Origin: Murimonas intestini
GTDB taxonomy: Bacteria; Bacillota; Clostridia; Lachnospirales; Lachnospiraceae
Assembly: GCA_003148945.1 (NCBI GenBank)
Contig: QGGY01000001.1
Span: 186,001-250,000, forward strand
Reading direction: 5' to 3'
Length of the DNA stretch: 64,000 nucleotides
The translations under genes were made by a program, and so were the position numbers. The notes under the pieces were generated by a model. It was not told the origin of the DNA and ran no database searches. It was given only the letters and a program-made list of their open reading frames with translations. Positions 54,654 through 63,353 of the stretch are shown here, piece by piece; position 1 is the stretch's first letter; each line of letters opens with the position of its first letter.

Positions 54654-56498
54654 ATGGCAGATAATATGCACACAAACCAGAAGATGCCTGCTCTTACGAG
54701 AGGAGGCGGAGGAGGGGGCGGCGCAGCACGTTTTGCTCCGGGCAAGAAAGCGAAAGACGCTAAGGGGACACTGGAACGCATTGTTAGGATCTATCTGCAG
54801 TGGGGGAGGACAGTGTTTGCCGCAATGCTGCTGACAGCCCTTTCATCTTTAATAGCCGTAGCCATCCCCTATTTTACAGGCCGGGTTTTCAATATCTTTG
54901 ATGTGGAGACAAGATCAGTGGATGAAACGGTGATGATGAAGCTGCTGGCGGCTGTGCTGCTGCTTTATGGTGCCAACTGGCTTGTAACTACAGCAGGCTC
55001 TGTTATTATGCTCAGAGTTTCACAGAAACTGGTCTATGTGCTGAGAACAGAATTCTTCAAAAAAATGCAGAAGCTGCCGCTGGCCTTCTATGATACGCAC
55101 TCACATGGAGACACTATGAGCAGGCTGACAAATGATGTGGATAATATCAGCACTACCATAGCACAGTCAGCTACTCAGCTGATTTCCAGTATCCTGACTC
55201 TGGCAGGGTCTCTGATCGTTATGTTTGCCCTGAATATCTGGCTGACTCTCGTTGTCCTTCTCTGCGTTCCGCTGGTGGCAGGCCTGACAGGTGTGATCAC
55301 TAAACGAAGCAGATCTTATTTCCTGAGCCAGCAGATCAGCCTGGGAGCACTGAACGGTATTGTTGAGGAGGATATTCTGGGGCTGAAGATGGTGAAAGCT
55401 TTTGGACGCCAGGAAGAAGAGAGCAGAAGATTTGCAGAGCAGAATGAGTCTCTCTGCGAGAACAGCAGGAAGGCGCAGATCTGGGCCGGTTTTATGATGC
55501 CAGTTATGAATGTGATCAACAATCTGATTTTTGCGCTTGTTGCTATTATAGGCGGCTTTATGTCTGCCAGAGGCGTATTGCTGGTGGGTACAGTTGTGAG
55601 CTTCTTAAGTTATTCCAAGCAGTTCTCGCACCCGCTGAATGCTATAGCAGGAATGTTCAATACTATCCAGCAGGCCCTGGCAGGTGCAGAGAGGGTTTTT
55701 GAAATACTGGATGAGTCTGAAGAAGAGCTGGATGCTGAGAATGCCGTACAGCTTAAAGATCCTGTGGGCGATGTAGAGTTTGCAAACGTCTGCTTCTCCT
55801 ATCAGCCGGGAAAAGAAATTCTAAAAAATATTAATTTTCATGTAAAGCCGGGGGAGGTAGTGGCGCTTGTGGGGGAGACAGGAGCAGGCAAAACTACAAT
55901 AGTGAACCTGCTGACACGGTTTTATGACGCGGACAGCGGCAGTATACTGCTTGATGGCACCGATATCAGAAATATAAAGCGCAGCAGCCTGAATAAATAT
56001 TTTTCAGTTGTCCTGCAGGATACCTGTCTTTTTACAGGGACTATCATGGACAATATCCGCTATTCCAATACAGTGGCCACGGATGAAGAGGTGGTCCGGG
56101 CGGCAAGGCTGGCGCATGCCCATGAGTTTATAGAACGCCTTCCCAAGGGGTATCAGACCATGGTATCCGGAAGCATGGATAATCTCAGTCAGGGCCAGAG
56201 ACAGCTGCTGGCAATTGCAAGAGCGGCCCTCTGTGATACTCCGATACTGATCCTGGATGAAGCTACAAGCTCTGTAGACACTAAAACGGAAAAAGATATC
56301 CAGAGGGCAATGCTGCATCTGATGGAGCACCATACAAGTTTTCTTATCGCCCACCGGCTTTCGACTATCCGGGATGCGGACAGGATCATGGTGATCGGGG
56401 AAGGGTGTATTCAGGAGATGGGGAACCATGAGGAATTGATGGAAAAGAAAGGCATTTACTGTCAGATGGTCACAAGCCAGATGGGGGAAATGAAATAA
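54654..56498 (+). CDS. heterodimeric ABC exporter subunit, catalytic (BmrD-like)
   Basis: 614 residues: a Gly-rich N-terminal extension (GGGGGGAARFAPGKKAKD), six helices and an ATPase domain with Walker A GETGAGKTT, Walker B LILDEATSSVD (catalytic Glu present), H-loop IAHRLS, but signature NLSQGQRQL instead of LSGGQ. The pairing of an atypical signature here with the degenerate Walker B/H-loop of the first subunit defines one dead and one working ATP site, as in BmrCD-type multidrug exporters. Terminator at 56508. Confidence 0.93.
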   Translation: MADNMHTNQKMPALTRGGGGGGGAARFAPGKKAKDAKGTLERIVRIYLQWGRTVFAAMLLTALSSLIAVAIPYFTGRVFNIFDVETRSVDETVMMKLLAAVLLLYGANWLVTTAGSVIMLRVSQKLVYVLRTEFFKKMQKLPLAFYDTHSHGDTMSRLTNDVDNISTTIAQSATQLISSILTLAGSLIVMFALNIWLTLVVLLCVPLVAGLTGVITKRSRSYFLSQQISLGALNGIVEEDILGLKMVKAFGRQEEESRRFAEQNESLCENSRKAQIWAGFMMPVMNVINNLIFALVAIIGGFMSARGVLLVGTVVSFLSYSKQFSHPLNAIAGMFNTIQQALAGAERVFEILDESEEELDAENAVQLKDPVGDVEFANVCFSYQPGKEILKNINFHVKPGEVVALVGETGAGKTTIVNLLTRFYDADSGSILLDGTDIRNIKRSSLNKYFSVVLQDTCLFTGTIMDNIRYSNTVATDEEVVRAARLAHAHEFIERLPKGYQTMVSGSMDNLSQGQRQLLAIARAALCDTPILILDEATSSVDTKTEKDIQRAMLHLMEHHTSFLIAHRLSTIRDADRIMVIGEGCIQEMGNHEELMEKKGIYCQMVTSQMGEMK

Positions 56499-56507
56499 TA
56501 GTAAAAA

Positions 56508-56550
56508 ATGAGGAACAGGATGTGCAGGCATCCTATTCCTTATTTTTTTA
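56508..56550. terminator. terminator between the ABC exporter and the LacI gene
   Basis: AGGAACAGGATG (56511-56522) pairs with CATCCTATTCCT (one mismatch), then seven T. Serves the exporter and, on the other strand, the convergent regulator. Confidence 0.75.
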
Positions 56551-56569
56551 TAGCAAACTTCGTTTAAAA

Positions 56570-57583
56570 TCAGCGGCTGTTTTTGCTTTCAGGCAATAAC
56601 TCGGTAGACTCCTGGATCGTAAAATGATAATCGACGTAAATATATTCCGGAGAATGATCATTCTTCTCAACGTGGTTTATCAATGCATTACAAAGTGTTA
56701 AGCCAATCATGTCAAGGGATGTGTCAACGGAAGTAATCCTGGGCGAAGTGACATGGGAGAGGAAGGTACTTCCAAATCCAAGAATAGCTATGTCCTCAGG
56801 GACTCTAAGACCATTGCGGCGGGCTGCGCTGATCGCGACTAAGGCCAGCGCATCGTCTTCGCAGATCATGGCGTCTATAACTGGATGTGTACTGAAAAAT
56901 TGATTTAAAAGTGTTGAAATATAAAAATAGTCATAATTATTAGGCCGCAGAATCAGAGAAGAATCATATGGGATATCTGCTTCTTTCAGGACGTCCATGT
57001 AGGCATCAAGCAAGTCATTTGTTACATATCTGAGGGGAAAAAGCACTCCGATGTGTTTTCTGTTCTGCGAAACCAGATAAGTTGCCATTGTTTTATAAGC
57101 GCTGTACAGGCGGGTTCCTACAAAGGAAATTTGACAATTTTCCGGGACTTCAGATGAGTAAACAACGGGGACGATCTTGTTTATTTCCTCAAGAGTTTCA
57201 AACTTTGCCATGAGTGCTAAAACAATAACACCGCAAACGTTATTTTCTGTTACACGTTCATACAATTCGTCAAATGAGAGAAGACGGTTGTTTGTAATTT
57301 CAATAATGATGCGGTAACCACGTTCCTCAGCAGTTTCATTAATTGCATCAATGATTTTGAGATGCATTAAATGAGATAAATTTGCAGAGATTACTAAAAT
57401 ATTGCGGTTTGTTATCGTTTTTGTAGGATCGTGGTTGACAGTATTAAGATGATTAAGTGCCGCATAAATTTTATTTTTTGTAGCACTGTTAACTTGGGTT
57501 TTTCCGCTGAGGACCCTGGAAACAGTAGATATGGAAACTCCCGCTTCCACGGCGATATCTTTCATTTTGATACGATTGTTCAT
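56570..57583 (-). CDS. LacI-family regulator of the MtaA-like/Opp operon
   Basis: 337 residues. Helix-turn-helix KMKDIAVEAGVSISTVSRVL and a binding-protein-like domain (ILVISANLSHLMHLKIID, MICEDDALALVAISAARRNG, DIAILGFGSTFLSHV). ATG 57583 is taken because GGAGG lies between it and an upstream in-frame ATG (57595). Divergent from the UroD-superfamily/Opp operon 773 bp away; a 15-bp palindrome near that promoter is the likely target. Effector unknown. Confidence 0.92.
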   Translation of the reverse strand: MNNRIKMKDIAVEAGVSISTVSRVLSGKTQVNSATKNKIYAALNHLNTVNHDPTKTITNRNILVISANLSHLMHLKIIDAINETAEERGYRIIIEITNNRLLSFDELYERVTENNVCGVIVLALMAKFETLEEINKIVPVVYSSEVPENCQISFVGTRLYSAYKTMATYLVSQNRKHIGVLFPLRYVTNDLLDAYMDVLKEADIPYDSSLILRPNNYDYFYISTLLNQFFSTHPVIDAMICEDDALALVAISAARRNGLRVPEDIAILGFGSTFLSHVTSPRITSVDTSLDMIGLTLCNALINHVEKNDHSPEYIYVDYHFTIQESTELLPESKNSR

Positions 57584-57747
57584 GTGAACCTCCATTTAAA
57601 ATGTTACTATTCACAGCCCCGCAAAAGACGCGGTTCTGCGAACAGCAGCTTTAAAATTATTTAAAGGAAAGCAGCTGTTCAGTAGTTTTGTCATTTGCTG
57701 AAAATTTATTTCTTATGGTGCAAATCTGTTCTTAATATGGGAAGATT

Positions 57748-57890
57748 GAGAACTGCCATTGCGCTACCTCTGTCCTGCAAAGCTAAAATTATGCAGAATG
57801 CATAATTTTATGAGGAATTTTAGCACAAAACCGTATGCGTTTTTGTGCTTTATGTGTATCACGCAGTCTTAACTGTTCAGTACCTGGCCA
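57748..57890. repeat. hairpin-rich element, possible structural relative of copies A/B (copy C)
   Basis: Two strong hairpins in the order seen in A/B but with different stem sequences: AAAATTATGC/GCATAATTTT (about 57785-57810) and AGCACAAAA/TTTTTGTGCT (about 57820-57851), then TGTGTATCACGCAG, similar to TGTGCATCGCGGAG of A/B, and a half copy of the short repeat AACTGTTCAGTACC (57870-57885). The rest of the 773-bp gap is very AT-rich upstream DNA. Confidence 0.5.
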
Positions 57891-58160
57891 GTCATGCTTG
57901 AGTTAATAATAAATTGAACTGTAAGCAATGTCAAGGATATTTTAAATTTCAGGGAGCATTTTTGAAAAAAACAATTTTGGGCGAAGAAAATAAATTTCTA
58001 AATGGAAAATAATAAAACAAATATACTATAAAAAGAAAAAATATTGAAAATTTATGTTTATATTTACTGCTTGTGCTGACGAGAATAAGGGATTTTAAAA
58101 GATCAATTGAGGAAAATTATTGCAAAAATATGAAAAAATTAAAAAATAAAAGCGCATGAA

Positions 58161-58175
58161 TGCAAATAATTTGCA
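58161..58175. promoter_or_regulatory. candidate LacI operator
   Basis: TGCAAATAATTTGCA, a perfect 15-bp palindrome about 103 bp upstream of the promoter's -10 edge for the MtaA-like gene; ATGCAAATAAG occurs again near 58244. Confidence 0.45.
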
Positions 58176-58277
58176 GCAATATTATGCATATATTATATTT
58201 TTACAGGAAAAACACTGCTGTAAATAGGGAAAAATTTACGAATATGCAAATAAGTATGAAAATTAATAAGAAAATTG

Positions 58278-58306
58278 TTGCAAAGAAATGAGATTGAGAT
58301 TATAAT
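58278..58306 (+). promoter_or_regulatory. promoter of the MtaA-like/Opp operon
   Basis: TTGCAA (58278-58283), 17-bp spacer, TATAAT (58301-58306): near-consensus sigma-A promoter, 50 bp before the start codon. Confidence 0.7.
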
Positions 58307-58356
58307 GTGATTAAAAGTTGCACATAAATAAATATACAAACAAGGAGGAAATTGTA

Positions 58357-59469
58357 ATGACACATCGTGAACGGTTAATGAAGGCAGTGAAAGGGGAGTG
58401 GCTGGACAGACCATGTTCGGCTTTCTGGGGACCTCATTATAATCTTGAGGAGGCAAACGCAAGAGACCTGGCATATGCTACAATTGCTAACCAGCAGGCA
58501 TACGGATGGGACTTCATCAAGGTTATGGAATCAGGAATGTATTTCCCGGAGGCATTCGGACAGGATATGCCGGCAAACATTACAGAGGACATGCAGTCCT
58601 GGGTCAATGTGGAGAAATTTATAATAAATCACGGCAAAGACTGGCTGAAATTAAAACCGCTTCAGGTAAAAGGCAATAAGATTTTTGAACGTAATGTTGA
58701 AGTGATCAAAAGAGTTGCAGATCATTTTCAGGGCGATGTACCTATCCTGCCAACTGTGTTTTCACCGGTAAGCATGGCAGGAGAAATGACAGGCGGATTT
58801 TTTGATGAAGCAAAAATCGTAAGCATGATCCAGTATGATACAAAAGAGGTAGAATACGGATTATCAGTTATAGAAGAGACGCTTGTAAATTTAATGAACG
58901 CATACATAGACGCGGGAGCTGATGGATTCTTCTTCGGATTCCAGAATGGTTTAAATGCCAAGCTTGGATGGGATGCTTTTATGGAATTTGAACATGCCGG
59001 TTCTGAGCGTGTGATAAATGCAGTAAAAGACCGTACATGGTTTAACATGGCACATCTTTGCAACGGCAGATTTGATAAAGAAGAAAATACGAAATTTATT
59101 GAAGGCTGTCTGGATCTGCCGTTTGATGCATTTAACTACAGCAATACATGGACCGAGATCATGCCGTCTTTTACGGATATCCGTAAAAAGACAGATAAGG
59201 TTCTTGTAGGAGGAATTAAGCATTCAGCAATGCCTCTTGGAAGGATATCCTGGAATTCACCAAAAGATAATGATTTTTGCGGAAAAGACAGAGAGGTGAT
59301 CAAAACCAGGCTTCGTGAAAGAGTAGATACAGCAATCGAAGAGGCAGGAAATAAACTGGTTATTGCAGGCGGCTGCGGATGCTTTGAACCGCACAGATTC
59401 TGTGTCTTTGATGAAGTCATGGAAGAAGTGGCAGAAGAAAGAGCAAAGATGCACAGAACTGAAAATTAG
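58357..59469 (+). CDS. UroD-superfamily protein with MtaA-type zinc motif
   Basis: 370 residues, UroD-like barrel (MTHRERLMKAVKGEWLDRP at the start). Instead of an ordinary heme enzyme it carries His233-x-Cys235 (AHLCNG) and Cys340/Cys342 (GGCGCF), the His-x-Cys...Cys zinc ligands of methylcobamide:thiol methyltransferases (MtaA/MtbA/CmuA). A corrinoid-linked methyl transfer, or demethylation of an imported compound, is therefore inferred; no corrinoid protein is in the window. RBS AAGGAGG before ATG 58357 (an upstream in-frame ATG at 58318 lacks one). First gene of an operon with an Opp/Dpp-type importer. Confidence 0.8.
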   Translation: MTHRERLMKAVKGEWLDRPCSAFWGPHYNLEEANARDLAYATIANQQAYGWDFIKVMESGMYFPEAFGQDMPANITEDMQSWVNVEKFIINHGKDWLKLKPLQVKGNKIFERNVEVIKRVADHFQGDVPILPTVFSPVSMAGEMTGGFFDEAKIVSMIQYDTKEVEYGLSVIEETLVNLMNAYIDAGADGFFFGFQNGLNAKLGWDAFMEFEHAGSERVINAVKDRTWFNMAHLCNGRFDKEENTKFIEGCLDLPFDAFNYSNTWTEIMPSFTDIRKKTDKVLVGGIKHSAMPLGRISWNSPKDNDFCGKDREVIKTRLRERVDTAIEEAGNKLVIAGGCGCFEPHRFCVFDEVMEEVAEERAKMHRTEN

Positions 59470-59478
59470 AATTGTCCA

Positions 59479-59503
59479 TAACTGTTCAGTACCTTTACAG
59501 TTA
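59479..59503. repeat. short palindromic dispersed repeat, copy 3
   Basis: Starts TAACTGTTCAGTACC and ends TTTACAGTTA; the outer seven bases are perfectly inverted. Reverse complement of the copy at 20058. Stands between the first gene and the importer genes and could form a hairpin in the operon mRNA. Confidence 0.5.
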
Positions 59504-59526
59504 TAAAGATAAAGCGAGAGGCTATA

Positions 59527-60486
59527 ATGGGAAGATATATACTCAAACGTACTTTAACGGCTATAGTAGCTTTTATAGGAATTACCATAATGACATACTG
59601 TCTGGCTTCATTGATGCCGGGGTCGCCGCTTGATCAGTTAGTTCAGCCGGAAAGTGGAATCTCAAATGCTGAGCTGGCAGCTATCGAACATAAAATGGGG
59701 CTTGACCAACCAATCTACATTCAGTATTTCTTTTGGCTGAAAAATATGTTTCAAGGCAATTTTGGGGTGTCTTATACGCAGCACAGGCCGGTTGTGGAAT
59801 TGATAGCAGGACGTATCGGACCTACACTTTTGCTCAGCTTATCATCGATGCTTTTGGCGCTGTTTGTTGCGGTTCCGCTTGGAACCGCAGCAGGATACAG
59901 GCCATATAAAGGAATTGATTATGCTTCATCAGTCCTGGCGTTTGTTGGCCAGGCTGCCCCCAATTTTTTCGTGGCTCTGTTATTGATCTATATTTTTGCA
60001 GTGAAACTGCGCCTGCTTCCGATAAGCGGAATGTATAATTCGGGATCATCCGGAACAGCAGGAGAGGTACTGAAGCACTTGATACTGCCCTGTCTGGCCT
60101 TGACCTTCCAGCATTTAGGAATCTTCACCCGCCAGATGCGAAACAGTATGTATGAGTGCATGAGTGATGATTATGTGCGCACGGCGCGGGCAAAGGGCCT
60201 GAATGAAAGAACAGTGCTGTTCAAACATACTTTGAGAAATGCACTGCTTCCGCTGATCACACAGGCAGGACTTTCCCTGGGAGCACTTGTGGGCGGCGCG
60301 ATCATTACAGAACAGATTTTTTCATGGCCGGGAATGGGGACATTGATGCTTAAAGCTATTAAAGACAGAGATTATCCTTTAATAATGGGAATAACCGTTA
60401 TTATTTCGGTGATAGTGCTGATCGGCAATATTGTGATTGATATTATTTACCGAATGCTGGATCCAAGAATAGATGATAAGGTGTAA
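59527..60486 (+). CDS. ABC importer permease, OppB/DppB type
   Basis: 319 residues, six helices. Family start MGRYILKRTLTAIVAFIGIT and conserved MPGSPLDQL; permease loop DDYVRTARAKGLNERTVLFKH (about 217-236). First permease of a five-gene importer of the peptide/nickel/opine class. RBS GCGAGAGG-like before ATG 59527. Substrate may be a peptide or a methylated compound, given the linked UroD-superfamily protein. Confidence 0.92.
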   Translation: MGRYILKRTLTAIVAFIGITIMTYCLASLMPGSPLDQLVQPESGISNAELAAIEHKMGLDQPIYIQYFFWLKNMFQGNFGVSYTQHRPVVELIAGRIGPTLLLSLSSMLLALFVAVPLGTAAGYRPYKGIDYASSVLAFVGQAAPNFFVALLLIYIFAVKLRLLPISGMYNSGSSGTAGEVLKHLILPCLALTFQHLGIFTRQMRNSMYECMSDDYVRTARAKGLNERTVLFKHTLRNALLPLITQAGLSLGALVGGAIITEQIFSWPGMGTLMLKAIKDRDYPLIMGITVIISVIVLIGNIVIDIIYRMLDPRIDDKV

Positions 60487-60490
60487 GCGT

Positions 60491-61360
60491 ATGAAGAAGT
60501 CTAATAAGAAAAACAGTTCATATTTTCATGATGCAGTCGAGCGTTTTATGCACCATAAGTTAGCTGTGGTGGGTTTGGCAGTGGTGACGGTTGAGATCCT
60601 GCTGCTGGTCATTCTGCCGGTCATAATGAATTTAGAGCCTAATGCAGTAACCCCGGCGGTAAATATGGCGCCTGATAAAACGCATCTTCTGGGGACGGAT
60701 ACATATGGCAGAGATACTTTTGCCAGACTGATATATGGGGGGAGAACATCCTTAAAAATCGGCTTTTTTTCTGTTCTTGTCCAGGCTGCCATAGGGATAC
60801 CGTTAGGCATCATAGCCGGATATTACAGGAAGGCAGCGGAAGTGATCATAATGAGGCTGGCAGATATGTTTCAGTCCATTCCTTCGATGTGTTTAAATAT
60901 AGTGCTGGTATCAGTGCTGAGTCCGTCTGCGGAAACTCTGATATTAGTAATCGGAGTCATGGGATGGCCGTCATTTGTCCGTCTTCTGTATGCAAAGGTG
61001 CTTTCCGTAAGAGAAAAAGAATATGTAGAAGCTGCAAGAACAACAGGGACAGGCAATCTGGGAATTATGCTGAAATACATATTGCCGAATTCTATATCAC
61101 CGGCGCTGGTGGCATTTACCTTCGGAATACCAAGTGCGATTTTGACAGAGTCGGCATTAAGCTTTCTTGGGCTTGGAATTCAGATTCCGGAGGCTTCCTG
61201 GGGGAATATGCTCAATGCAGCACAGTCAGTCGCGATCATTTCAACAAAACCGTGGCTTTGGATCCCGGCAGGAATGTGTATTTTTATTACTTTGATCAGC
61301 GTGAATTTATTTGGCGATGGATTGCGTGATGCACTTGATCCTAAGACAAAGATTGGTTAA
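60491..61360 (+). CDS. ABC importer permease, OppC/DppC type
   Basis: 289 residues: N-terminal OppC segment FMHHKLAVVGLAVVTVEIL, LLGTDTYGRDTFARLIYGGR (about 75-94), and permease loop EKEYVEAARTTGTGNLGIM. ATG 60491 lies four bases after the OppB stop; an earlier in-frame start inside oppB is possible. Pairs with OppB to form the channel. Confidence 0.92.
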   Translation: MKKSNKKNSSYFHDAVERFMHHKLAVVGLAVVTVEILLLVILPVIMNLEPNAVTPAVNMAPDKTHLLGTDTYGRDTFARLIYGGRTSLKIGFFSVLVQAAIGIPLGIIAGYYRKAAEVIIMRLADMFQSIPSMCLNIVLVSVLSPSAETLILVIGVMGWPSFVRLLYAKVLSVREKEYVEAARTTGTGNLGIMLKYILPNSISPALVAFTFGIPSAILTESALSFLGLGIQIPEASWGNMLNAAQSVAIISTKPWLWIPAGMCIFITLISVNLFGDGLRDALDPKTKIG

Positions 61361-61372
61361 TGGAGATGAGAG

Positions 61373-62347
61373 ATGGGAGAAAGAGTATTAGAAGTGAATA
61401 ACCTGACTACCGTTTTCCATACGAAAACAGGTACATTCCCCGCTGTTTCACAAATGAATTTTACATTGGACGCAGGAGAAACATTAGCAATTGTCGGTGA
61501 AAGCGGATGTGGAAAAAGCGTTACCAGCCTGTCTATTATGCATCTTCTTCCGGATAGGATGGGTGAAATAACGCCGGAATCGTCTATTAAATTTAAAGGG
61601 ACTGAGATTTCAAAGTACAGCAATAAGCAGATGAGTAATCTGCGAGGAAATGAAATATCAATGGTTTTTCAGGATTCGTTAACTTCACTGAATCCGACAA
61701 TGACGGTCATGGCGCAGATGGTAGAACCTTTTATGGTCCATCAGAAGATAAGCCGCAAAGACGCCGAAAAAGCTGCGATAGAAATGCTGCGGAAGGTGGG
61801 CATCCCGAATCCTGAAGCTCGTGTGAAGCAATATCCCCATCAGTTTTCAGGCGGGATGAGACAGCGTGTAATGATAGCAATGGCATTGTCGTGCAATCCG
61901 TCAGTTCTGATTTGTGACGAACCGACAACGGCGCTAGATGTGACGATTCAGGCTCAGATCCTGAAGATGATATATGATTTAAAAAAGGAGCTGGACACGG
62001 CGGTAATCTTGATAACCCATGATATGGGGGTGGTAGCTGAAACAGCAGACCGCGTGCTTGTTATGTATGGGGGACAGGGAGTGGAGCTGGCGGACTGCCA
62101 TACACTGTTTACAAATCCGCTGCATCCTTATACACAGGGGCTGCTGGCTTCTATTCCCAAGATTGATGATGATACAAGATTGTCAACGATTGAAGGTATG
62201 GTGCCAAGTTTAAAGGATATGCCAAAGGGATGCCATTTTTGCGACAGATGCCAGTATTGTACGGACCGCTGCCGCAAAGAAAATCCGCCAATGTATCGGG
62301 CAGGGGAAAGAGAAGTTCGCTGTTTCCGCTATGAAGAAGGAAATTGA
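61373..62347 (+). CDS. ABC importer ATPase, OppD/DppD type
   Basis: 324 residues: Walker A GESGCGKS (about 42), signature QFSGGMRQRV, Walker B VLICDEPTTALD, H-loop ITHDMG. The C-terminal oligopeptide domain ends with a Cys cluster CHFCDRCQYCTDRC (about 287-300) and a later Cys; in some Dpp/Opp ATPases such cysteines hold a [4Fe-4S] cluster. RBS GGAGATGAG. Followed by oppF after a 14-base gap. Confidence 0.93.
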   Translation: MGERVLEVNNLTTVFHTKTGTFPAVSQMNFTLDAGETLAIVGESGCGKSVTSLSIMHLLPDRMGEITPESSIKFKGTEISKYSNKQMSNLRGNEISMVFQDSLTSLNPTMTVMAQMVEPFMVHQKISRKDAEKAAIEMLRKVGIPNPEARVKQYPHQFSGGMRQRVMIAMALSCNPSVLICDEPTTALDVTIQAQILKMIYDLKKELDTAVILITHDMGVVAETADRVLVMYGGQGVELADCHTLFTNPLHPYTQGLLASIPKIDDDTRLSTIEGMVPSLKDMPKGCHFCDRCQYCTDRCRKENPPMYRAGEREVRCFRYEEGN

Positions 62348-62361
62348 CAGAGGGCACTAAC

Positions 62362-63339
62362 ATGAAAAAATTATTAGAGGTGAAGAATCTGACAAAGACC
62401 TTTCCTGTAAATGGAGGTTTTTTGAAGAAAAGTAAAAAGCTTACAGCAGTGGATGGAATTTCTTTTGATGTTATGGAAGGAGAGACTCTTTGCCTGGTTG
62501 GGGAAAGCGGATGCGGGAAATCAACACTGGGGAGATGTATTCTGCAGATAATAAAGCCAACCTCAGGTGAAGTGATATTTGACGGGGTCGATCTGTGCAA
62601 GTTAGACGAAAAGAAAATGCGGCCATACAGACAATACCTTCAGATGATTTTTCAGGATCCATACGCATCGCTGAATCCCAGGATGACTATCAGGGAGCTG
62701 ATAGGCGCGCCTGTACATGCTTTTAAACTTGCGGCAACAAGTGATGAGCTGGATGAAAAGATCAGGGAAGTCTGTAAGGTTGTCGGGATCTCTGAAGACT
62801 GGCTGAATAAATACCCGCATGAATTTTCAGGGGGGCAGAGACAGAGGATCGTGATTGCCAGAGCACTCATTATGAATCCAAGGTTTATTGTATGTGATGA
62901 ACCTGTATCAGCCCTGGATGTTTCGATCAGAAGCCAGGTGCTGAATCTGATGAAGGATCTGCAGGAACAGTTTAAATTCTCTTACTTATTTGTATCACAT
63001 GATTTAAGTGTTGTTAATTATATTGGAGACAGGATCGCAGTTATGTATTTGGGCGAGTTTGTTGAATTAGCTACGAAAAGAGAATTATTTAACAACCCGT
63101 CGCATCCATATACACAGGCCCTGCTTTCTGCAATCCCGGTTGCAGACGTTAACTACAAGAGAGAGCGGACATACCTGGAGGGAGAAGTTCCTTCCCCTGT
63201 AAATCCGCCTTCAGGATGCAGATTTAGAACAAGATGCAGGTATGCATCGGATGTTTGTAAAAGTAAAAGACCAGAGTTGAAATTAGTTGGGGAGGATCAT
63301 TTTGCAGCATGTCATATGTGCGGCAAAATAACAAAATGA
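62362..63339 (+). CDS. ABC importer ATPase, OppF/DppF type
   Basis: 326 residues: Walker A GESGCGKST, signature EFSGGQRQR, Walker B FIVCDEPVSALD, H-loop VSHDLS, and a C-terminal domain with GCRFRTRCRYASDVC and CHMCG, four or five spaced Cys. ATG 62362 is used; a TTG at 62344 overlapping the oppD stop (TTGA) is an alternative. Partner of OppD. Confidence 0.92.
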   Translation: MKKLLEVKNLTKTFPVNGGFLKKSKKLTAVDGISFDVMEGETLCLVGESGCGKSTLGRCILQIIKPTSGEVIFDGVDLCKLDEKKMRPYRQYLQMIFQDPYASLNPRMTIRELIGAPVHAFKLAATSDELDEKIREVCKVVGISEDWLNKYPHEFSGGQRQRIVIARALIMNPRFIVCDEPVSALDVSIRSQVLNLMKDLQEQFKFSYLFVSHDLSVVNYIGDRIAVMYLGEFVELATKRELFNNPSHPYTQALLSAIPVADVNYKRERTYLEGEVPSPVNPPSGCRFRTRCRYASDVCKSKRPELKLVGEDHFAACHMCGKITK

Positions 63340-63353
63340 AAGGAAAAATGATT

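Noticed and set aside
58357-59469. Genuine uroporphyrinogen decarboxylase of heme synthesis
   Set aside because: The His-x-Cys...Cys zinc set and the importer context fit the methyltransferase branch; no heme genes nearby.
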